A stretch of DNA of 32,500 nucleotides from contig JAHBMJ010002293.1 in assembly GCA_018398765.1 (NCBI GenBank), positions 3,314 to 35,813 of the forward strand, in the 5' to 3' direction. This document shows positions 17,833-32,500 of this stretch, piece after piece; the stretch's first letter is position 1, and the number at the start of each line of letters is the position of its first letter. The stretch comes from Chromera velia (Eukaryota > Sar > Chromeraceae). Under the pieces are notes generated by a model. That model was not told the origin of the DNA. It saw only the letters and a list, made by a program, of their open reading frames with translations, and did not search any database. The translations under genes and the position numbers were made by a program.

Positions 17833-19786
17833 TTCAATATGATACATTCACTGTTTGATTGATTGATTCGTTCCACGCTAAGCCTTCCCGCTATATCAAG
17901 TTTTATGTGAATGATATAAAAGTTTAGATAACAGTTCAGATTCAACTTCAGATCGAAGGGCTTAAGTTCTTTTTGCCCCAACTTTTATGTTCGTTTTGTA
18001 TGCTTTTACCAGGCTTTTCACTGTTTGAAGTTTTCAGTCAGACTTGTAATTATAATCATTAAATTTTCTAAATATCAATTATATGAAACACTTTGAAGTT
18101 TTGTGTCTAATTTCGTGTAACAGTACTTCCGTGCCCAGTGCTAGCTTCCGCGGCAAGCAGGGTTGCGATCGCTACCGGCAATGACCTTTCGCTGCCGGCA
18201 ATGGACATTTCTGACTTAGTCACTGCCGAAAAAAAAAAAGTAAAAAAGTAGGTCTCAAAAACAAAATTTTCGCCTGCGGCGCAGTTGGTACAAAATGCTT
18301 TTAAACTCTTTTATAAGCAATCATCGCATTCTTATAGCCTCTTGATAATTATTTTTTTTTTTAAAATATATAAAATATAAAAGATATTGAAAAAAATATA
18401 TTTATTATCTATGTACTCAAACATGACAACGTGTTGCGGTATTACTGTGTCAGTCTGTTACTTAGCGCCTAAATTAAAAAAGAACGAATATCTTGTTTTT
18501 GTGCTTCAACCTGTGCTCGCCCTGCAGAAGCTGCTTGGTTCACTCTGGGAGGGTTTAAGAATGAACGACTCGAAGGACGCAGTGGATATGCCCCCGACCG
18601 TCTGGGTGCAGACGGCTAGTTTTGTCTGCCGCTGATCCCAGCGGAAATCGGGGATGGAGGCACAGCGGGGGCTTTTGGCCATAGAACTGTTCCTGTTAAT
18701 GACTTATTGACTCTTAGATATGGCCTTAAGCGGGTTGTAGGAGGTATGAAGCACCTCCTTAGACTGTGCCACCTATGACAGAGTGTCACGCACCTCCATG
18801 TGCACCTATAATCAGACTGTGTAAAACTATATACGGACTATCACAGTGTTTAAACCTATAAACGGACTGTGTACAGTGTATATAGACTAACTCCAACAGA
18901 TAATGACTTACAGATTTTATTATTGAACTCTAACTTTCTCTGCCATCGACTGCCAGTCGCTCTGCCGGTGGCGACAAGCTCTGCCGGCAATTGCCGTCCT
19001 GCCAGCAGTCGTTCTTCTCTGCCGCCCCCCCAAAAAAAGCAGCCCTGGTGGCAAGTTCCATCATACAAATATTCTGCCCGAACCAGTAGCTCTTCCAATA
19101 GTACCAATATCAGAGGGTACTAGTATATAATGGTGCATCAATAAGTCAGTCGCTAGGTTAGTCCGACTCAGTCGTAACATGACAATGAAATTTAGTCATA
19201 GAATACTGCCCTGGATAAATACTGCCAATGCATAACAACTGATGTATTACTACTATGCAAATATAATCAAAAAAAAAAAAGAAAGAAAAAACTTTATAGA
19301 AAACACTGGCACTGAGCTAGGCACCAAGAAAGTTGGGCGGACCAATCTAAACAAGGCCGCTCAGGCTGAGTTACTTTCATGGCCTATAGTTAGAAACTTT
19401 TTCATAAGCATCTGTAAAGAAATACGCAAGAAAGTTGAAATACATACATTTCTTTCATAATTCTTCCTGTAGCTCGTTGAAAACAGCACATCAAATCCTT
19501 CCCATGAATCCCATCGGTCGTCGAAATTCCCTATCGGTCGTCGAAAATTTACAGCACATCAAAACCTTCCCATGAATCCCATCGGTCGTCGAAATTGTCA
19601 TAAAAACCCGGAGCCACCCCCTCACTCCAGCTCACACATGAAAACACGCATTCCCACACAACCGGTTTCACCACCAATCCTCCCCTACTGAAAACACCCC
19701 CTCTCCCACCCTTGTTCCCCTATTCCTCTATTTTTCCCTCGATTTAAACAAGAGGCACGCGGCATGCACGCTCTCAGAGACCTCGT
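17833..19786. other. AT-rich intergenic spacer, no gene seen
   Basis: No supported coding region. Contents include poly-A and poly-T runs, repeated CTGCCGGCAA-type words near 18150-18210 and 18960-19010, and repeated ACTGTGTA/ACGGACT words near 18780-18880. There is a small inverted repeat around GGAGGTATGAAGCACCTCC (18740-18758) and a 68-bp direct repeat (listed separately). These scraps could be remnants of mobile elements. No open frame resembles a transposase or reverse transcriptase. Confidence 0.6.
19483..19597. repeat. 68-bp direct repeat, about 1.7 copies
   Basis: Sequence starting ACAGCACATCAAA at 19483 recurs at 19551 and stays nearly identical for about 46 bp. The word ATCGGTCGTCGAAA occurs three times in the block. 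It lies about 190 bp beyond the stop codon of the downstream minus-strand gene. Confidence 0.85.
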
Positions 19787-26213
<6,427 letters not shown>

Positions 26214-27394
26214 GCTGGAAGACACTCAAGAAGGAGGCGTCTCGGAACAAGCAAAATATTTATTGCTACACGGGGAGAGGGCAGCGTTGTCAACCAAACC
26301 ATGATTGGCAAACGAGCTGGTCGAAAGAATCTGAAAGGAGACTGCAAAAAACTAGCTACCTGCGATCCTTTTTTGGAGACGGCAGGCCATGGCAGGCCAT
26401 GGCAGGCCCCAGCAAGCCCCATGCATGCAGCACCGAGGCTGAGAAAGTGATCGCACGGAGTCCAGATTGCGCGTGGGGCACTTAACCCCATGCACTTCCC
26501 ACTTCACGAAAAAGATGGACTGTCGATGATCGCTGCACTGCATGATGTGCAGGCTTGCAGAGAGAGATCGACTGATAACAGACGCAGAAGACGGAGGAAT
26601 ACAGAAAGACGACAAAAAAAGCCTAATACACAGACTTCAGTTCCTTGCTTCATCGGAACTTCAATGTGCAAGTCAAGAGAAATCGATCGCTTTTGTTGTC
26701 AGTCTGCATGACAGTGCAGAGTGCCTGCGCATGCAATCTGAACTGATACATATACGTCCACACTTCCGTATTCAACAGTGAAGGGGATTCGTTCAGATGC
26801 AATTGACAAGAAACCTTCCAAAGATGCGTCCCAAAAAGCCCTTTGCCTTTCCATCACTCCATTCCTCACTCACCGGGAGGTCTTTCAAAGTCCTGTGCTT
26901 CATCACATGTCTCCTCACATCGCGTCAGCTTATTAAATGTACACGGTTCAATACTTGGCAGTGGCGCTGTGTGTAGCTTCTCAAGTTCTATTTTCCTGTC
27001 AAAACTTTTCGTGCTGCACTGTCCACTCGATCTGCCTCCCATTCCCGACCGTCCACCTTTCTGAGCGTAGTTGCCTGACCTATCTGCATGTCTGCATGCT
27101 GCCAGCCTTCTGCTAAACTTCCCTCTGTCTGTGCTCCCCGGGTTTCTTTTCCCCGCACCCCCATCCCAACCGTCTATCAAGCAAGCAGAAGATGCATGCG
27201 TGCCTTCGAATACCGGCAACTGCCTTGCCCATACGGCCGCTCATGTGAACTGAAAAGTCACGCAACCAAGCGAGCCAAAAGGAAATGAGCATGCGAATGA
27301 ACTTGAAACGAATTTACATGCAAATGATTGGAGCATAAATCAACGTGCATCCCCCCGTCCCCCTGTTGTGTTGTACGACTGTCTGTGTATGCAG
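26214..27394. other. Spacer between the triple-module gene and the extracellular-protein gene
   Basis: The two genes point away from each other, so promoters and the missing 5' exons of the plus-strand gene are expected here. A 10-bp tandem repeat (GGCAGGCCAT, three copies, 26381-26410) lies about 170-200 bp upstream of the minus-strand start codon. I found no signal-peptide exon I could defend. Short frames on both strands around 26866-27288 have no recognisable domain. Confidence 0.5.
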
Positions 27395-30300
27395 ATGCAA
27401 ACCCAATCATTCAACTTCCCCCGGACGATATTGGGGGCGGAAGCACTTGGACCAAGGACGCGACCGTCACGTGGGGGGGCTTCCACTCCTTCTACAAGGA
27501 CTACACGTCCGGCTCCTGTCCCGGCCGTTATAGAGTGCGGGCGAACACCGAATGGTTTGGCAACACCGGGGGGACGGGAGCATTCGGCTCAAATGAGTGG
27601 CCCCCAACGGGGGTCTTTGATGGCTTGGGGGCAGATGATGACTTGCTGCAGGGGTACAGTACCGGAACGACAAGTTGCGGCTCCGCTACCGACTGCGACG
27701 TACGGATTGTGTTGCAAGTACCCTGTCCAATCTACTTGTACTCGTATGGGGTGCGCTCACGAGAGTCGGGAGGCGATCCCTCTATACAGGCCCCTACTGC
27801 TGCAATCGTCCAGGGGGCTGCTGATGAATCTTCTGGCTGGACCACACTGGGATCATACACCGGTCAGACCTGGACAGGGAACAACGAGTACAAAACTTTT
27901 AAGGCCGACGAAAGTCTCGGACCTTTTACCTGGTTCCTAATTATCTTAAACCGGGTGGGAGGTTCTTCAAATCCTATGCAAATCAGCGACGTCTATTACT
28001 TCGGACGCATTGGTCAGTCTGGTGTTGATTCTTTTTGGTTTGAAGCAAGGACAAATCGATAAAGATTTCGATTTTGTTTCTGTGTGGATCGATGATTGAA
28101 AGGAGCAAGGTGGTCTTGTCACATGTATGCGACCATAGAAAGTGCTTTATGCGATTACCCAAATGAGCGATTCACGCGCTCCGTCAGAAATAAGACTCGG
28201 ATGTATACTGAGAACGCTTAGAGTAATTGGACTCAAATCAGGCCGTCGAGGGAGATGACGTGGCAAGCATATCAATCCACTGTTTGCACTGCACAGGTTC
28301 AACTGCGTGAGTGACTCTCTGCCCTCACAACTTTCTGCATGGGTCCCCTCATTTGATCGAATGCATTTGTACGCGTGAGAGAGAGACCCCGTCCTCGGCA
28401 TATATTCTCCCTCCATGGTCTGTCTTTGTATGTGCGTGCAGGAGGTGAGCACTCGTCTCGTTCTCAAAGAAAAGACGCATCTGCTATCAGATCATTCGAA
28501 AACATTGCAGTCCAAGAACAAGAGGATATCATAAGAATGATGGACAGGGGGTGTGGGAAAATACAGACGGATTGGGGGTTGGGCAGCTAAGTGTATTTGT
28601 GTGGGGGGGGACAGGCGGATGCATGAATTGAGTGATGGCTCGATGGGCTGAGAAAGGGTTTCAAGGCAGAAGAATTAATGCATACGCGGGCAGATAGACA
28701 GATGGAAGGGATTACAATAAATCAAAAAAGAAAGACGGACAGAAAACATATATACTGAGATGGACAGATAGACAGATAGAACGCCGGAAAGACAGACAGA
28801 CAAATCGAAAGACGGTGTGGACAGAGGCCTAGACAAATGAAGAAACCCATAGATCCATAACTTGACGAATGGATGAATGAATGGCTGTGTGCAGCTTTGG
28901 AATCCTTTCCCCTTCCCCCACGAGACATTGGAGTAGGCAGCTCGTGGGCAAAAGACGCCTCGACAACGTACAACGGCAGGCACACGTTCACGAAGACCCA
29001 CAGCAGTGGGATCTGTGCAGGCACGTACCGAGTGAGCACGAACGTAGACTGGACGAACAACTCTGGGTCTGCGGGGGCGATTGCATCCAACGAAAATCTG
29101 CCAGCCGGGGCCTTCGATCAAATTGCATATGATACTTCAGATGGCACGACTGGATGGGTGACCATCGGTGGAAGCTGTGACTCGGTTTCTTCGGGGAGTG
29201 ACTGTGACTTTCATGTGATCCTTCAGCTTCCCTGCTCCGTCAAGCTGGTCTCATGGGGGGTGAGGGCGGCACAGGGCAGCTCGACGTACATTGACATGGC
29301 TCCCGGAAAGGCCGAAATTTCGGGATCGACTGACGGGTCGACTTGGACGTCAATCGGGACTTTCGATTCGATCACATCGTGGATAGAGGGGGAGTCGCGC
29401 TTCTTTAATGGTGACACTTCTCTGGGCCCTTTTTCTTACTTCAAATTTACAGCCAAGAGACGAAGTGCATCCACTGGAATCGTTGGGGTGGCGGATGTTC
29501 TCTTGTATGGACAACTCGGTCGGTCGAAACTTAGAAATTTGCACATTGCGGATGCTCTTCTTTCGGTATGCGCAGTTTCGGCGGAATTGATTCCTGAGAA
29601 TAAGATCTGCATGCATGGCAGCAGTGTACATGTGCGTACATAGGATCGATACGGGGGTTCTGAAAATGGAGAGAGCTCTGGGCATAAATCAAGAGAAGCT
29701 AGCTGGGGGTAAGTTGGTTCTTCGGGAGTTGAGTCCAACGGGGACACAAGAAGGTGCACAATCGTTCACTCACCCAAAACAGAACACATTTAATCTGTTT
29801 TCGATTGGCCCTTTACGACAATGCGTGACTGTATGTCATGTTTGTACGCATACAAATGTTATCGTCCCCCTTTGTCTCCGATTCCTGCAGATGGGACGCC
29901 CGGGGAAAATGTGCCGCCCTCATCCATCGGGCAGTGTCCATCGTACGGTGGTGCACCCTGGATACAGGACGGGACCTGGTCGAACAAGCCCGCATGGACT
30001 GCAAGCACCACAGATGGAAGTTGCCCAGGGAACTACACGGCGGTGACAAACTCGAATTTCTATATAAATCCCGTAGCGGCAGTATTCGACGGCACTACGG
30101 CGAGCCTTTGGTTTTCAAATACCGTGTGTGGGGCGGCGTTGACAGGCAGCGACTGCAACATCCAGGCAGGCATCCATCTGCCCTGTTCAGTCTTTCTGAG
30201 CTCATTTCAGTACACACCCAGGGGGGGTTGTTGTTGGGACAGGACACCTAGCAAGATGTTGGTGGAAGGATCAAACGATGGAAGCACTTGGACAGAAATC

Positions 30301-32500
30301 ACGTCATACGTCGGGATGACCCAGTCGACTTGGCCTACTGATTTGACTCCGTTGGACTTCACAGGCAATTTGCATGTCGGCCCTTTCTCGTGGATTCGAT
30401 TCACAGCTCAGAGAGCAGCACCGCCCTCAAGTGGCGGTCAAATTGAGGGGAGGGATTTCATCCCAAAGGTCATCATCGCCTCTGGAGCATGTAAGTCAGT
30501 CAGTTGATGAATCAGTGAGTGTGTGAGTCAGTGAGGCAGTCAGGACGTGAGTGAGTCATTCAGTCGGTCAATCAGTTAGTGACATCTTAGTGGTCGCCCT
30601 TTCAGGTGAATGCGTGCGTGCATGCACACATGAGGATCTTGAGGTCGTCACAAAAGACGAAGCGGGTTTATCCATTTGCTTCTGCGGGAAGAGACGGTCT
30701 CGACATGCACGATGCATCTGTCCTGTCTATGAATTGACCACCATTACTAGGATGGTTGTAGAAAGTCGTAGAGAGAAAAATACCAAGAGACAAAACTGAC
30801 AAGCGAAGAAAACAGGTACTCTTCTTTCTGGCTGTCGGAGCTCATGCAAACGAAATAAATGGCGGAAGCAGAAGGAAGATTTAGATCTGCATGCAATTAG
30901 AGGCCCCATCCGTTCACTCATGATTCTCTGCAAGGGCATGCATGCATGGATGCTGATTTCTTCATTCCCTTCCACGCGGACCCTCCTTTCTCCGTGCGTT
31001 CTTCGTTGCAGATGCTGATGAATGCACGGATGCCACCCACGACTGCGACGCGAACGCGCAATGCGCCAACACTTACGGGTCTTTCACCTGCTCGTGTAAC
31101 GTCGGCTACGTGTCAGGCACTCCTCCCTGCAGCCCTACAAGTAAGTTTTTTTTTTTTTTTAAATTTATTCTTTTATTTATGAAAGTAAACGGCTACGTGT
31201 CAGGCACTCCTCCCTGCAGCCCTACCAGTAAGTTTTTTTTTTTAAAAAATTTATTCTTTTATTTATGAAAGTAAACGGCTACGTGTCAGGCACTCCTCCC
31301 TGCAGCCCTACAAGTAAGAAGAGCACGCTGATGGCATCATCGTGCATCCATGGATCCAGGATGATGTTCATGCATGTATGTATGTGTTCTTGCAGACAGA
31401 AATGCGAACTTCCACACACACAGCTGCGCATCCTACTTGAAGGCATTTATTTGATGGGCAAGGCAGCTGCGTCTCTGTATTTCGTTTCACAGACTTAGAA
31501 TCTTTTTTCAACGCGCGTTGACTGTCGACTTTGAGGCTCCGAGGCAGAAGAACCGGGGTGCATCGGTTTTCTTTTCTTGATCGTGCGGAGTCTCAGAGAA
31601 AGGCTGAAAAACAAGAAAGGAACAAAGAAAGAGATACACTCGTTTTGAGTTTCCTGAAGAAGAGATAACTGTTCCTCATGAATTACAGCAGCGAGCAATG
31701 GAGAGTAAGGGGGGAGGAAGGAATGAAATAGGTCAATATTGCGATCAGGAAACCACAAAGAAAGTATCAGAAAAAGAGGAACAGGCGAATTATTCCTCTT
31801 GAGTCGGGGAGAGAAGGTCGCAAGAAGGAAGCAATCGAATGCCAAAAGCCCCAATAAAGACAAAGGGGCCGAAAAGGAGAAAGAAGCGTGAAGACATCAC
31901 CCGCCTCCCTGTCTTGTGTGTGCAGTCACCCCAGGAGCCAGCGCAAGCGTTCTGCCACCGACAGACATAGCAGCTGGTAGCACATGGACAGAGGACTCCG
32001 GTACACAGCACAACGGGCACAACACATTCTACACAGACTATGCGGGAGCATTCACCGCTTGCCATGGGCGATACAGGGCAATGAGCAGCTCGGGATGGCA
32101 GACAGGCTACACCCCCGCGGAGGCGTTTGACGGAGTAACCAGCGGGTCAGGTGAGGGGTATCGGTCGACGGACAACGTCAACCCTCGGGGGGGTGGGGCC
32201 CTCCCAGATCAGTACCTGATTTTAGAGCTGCCCTGTTCCGTGGAGTTCGCTGGATGGTCAGGTGCCGGGGGCTCGCAGACAAACGAACCTGCCCATTACA
32301 TGAAAGTGCATGGGTCCACTGACAATACAAATTGGGTTGAAGTTGGAAGTTTCACTGGCCAGTGGTGGACTCATGGGGAGGTGAAGACTTATTCGACCAG
32401 CAACTGCACCGCAGGCTTCTTCAATTACTTCAAATTTTCCATCCAAAGACGAACACATCACACCGCAGGACTGTGGATGATGGCTGACTTCTCCTTATTC
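27395..32500 (+). CDS. Extracellular protein with four galactose-binding-like domains and a calcium-binding EGF domain (partial at both ends)
   Basis: Exons 27395-28012, 28895-29518, 29891-30490, 31012-31140 and 31926 to the right edge are all joined in phase 1. The four long exons each encode one domain of about 190-210 residues with shared marks: an LPP-x-DI-G-x-G-x-W opening, Cys-G-x-Y, a mid-domain Cys, LPC-[SP]-[VI], a GS-x-DGSTW-like core, then GPF-[ST]-[YW]-F and a final strand near D-V-x-[YL]-[YL]-G. This is the pattern of discoidin (F5/8 type C)-like galactose-binding folds, which bind glycans or lipids. The small exon gives DADEC and six Cys spaced 6-5-8-1-10 with NTYGSFTC, typical of calcium-binding EGF. 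Many Cys and the domain types imply a secreted or surface protein. The signal peptide and anchor are outside what I can see. An additional Cys-rich exon from 30606 is possible. Family assignment is good; ligand unknown. Confidence 0.8.
31104..31318 (+). repeat. 86-87 bp tandem repeat, 2.5 copies, spanning the EGF exon's 3' splice boundary
   Basis: Units start GGCTACGTGTCAGGCACTCC at 31104, 31191 and 31277. Each contains the last coding bases of the EGF exon, the 5' splice site (GTAAGT at 31141 and 31228, GTAAGA at 31314) and, for the first two, about 50 bp of poly-T and AT-rich intron. All three donors are phase 1. Confidence 0.95.

Noticed and set aside
18387-19460. Short frames in the AT-rich spacer (for example Lys-rich at 19242-19460)
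   Set aside because: No domain, no splice-linked continuation, and composition expected by chance in AT-rich DNA.
27088-27288. Short plus-strand frame ending CPYGRSCELKSH, reminiscent of a CCCH zinc finger
   Set aside because: The last spacing is Cys-x4-His instead of Cys-x3-His, there is a single copy, and no flanking coding support.

Overview
This window reads as nuclear DNA of a complex, intron-rich protist. Genes are split into many short exons. Introns of 100-900 bp are packed with microsatellites (CT, GT, TTC, GATC, GAAA), intergenic DNA is AT-rich, and one unresolved base sits in a G-tract at 23494. A photosynthetic alveolate such as a chromerid (Chromera-like) is my best guess, from the gene style and the multi-domain extracellular protein. 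That is inference; another long-intron alga or protist is not excluded. I see no bacterial operon structure, rRNA, convincing tRNA, CRISPR array or recognisable intact transposon.

Layout. (1) 139-9155, plus strand: 3' part of a RecQ-family DNA helicase gene, reconstructed as 21 phase-consistent exons. The Walker A part lies left of the window. (2) 9156-11203: AT-rich spacer with short repeats. (3) 11204-14077, minus strand: intronless gene for a 957-residue protein made of an internal duplication. It carries four PD-(D/E)XK-nuclease-like motif pairs and a possible organellar targeting N-terminus. (4) 14078-15059: divergent spacer with a dense cluster of palindromes. (5) 15060-17755, plus strand: multi-pass membrane protein gene with a long disordered tail. 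The reading frame is disturbed in three places. (6) 17756-19786: AT-rich spacer with a 68-bp repeat. (7) 19787-26213, minus strand: large nine-exon gene for an unrecognised protein of about 1340 residues. It contains three copies of an A-B-C module, an Arg-Asp/Arg-Glu repeat domain, proline repeats and a Gln/Trp/Met-rich segment. (8) 26214-27394: spacer. (9) 27395 to the right edge, plus strand: extracellular protein with four related galactose-binding-like (discoidin-like) domains and one calcium-binding EGF domain. It is incomplete at both ends.

The genes do not form an obvious pathway. The helicase acts in DNA repair or recombination, and the nuclease-like protein could also act on DNA, but nothing in the sequence links them. 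The most novel items are the triple-module protein of gene 7 and the tandem nuclease-like protein of gene 3. A window-wide feature is that about half of the inferred 5' splice sites have C at intron position +3 (GTCAGT, GTCGGT, GTCTGT).
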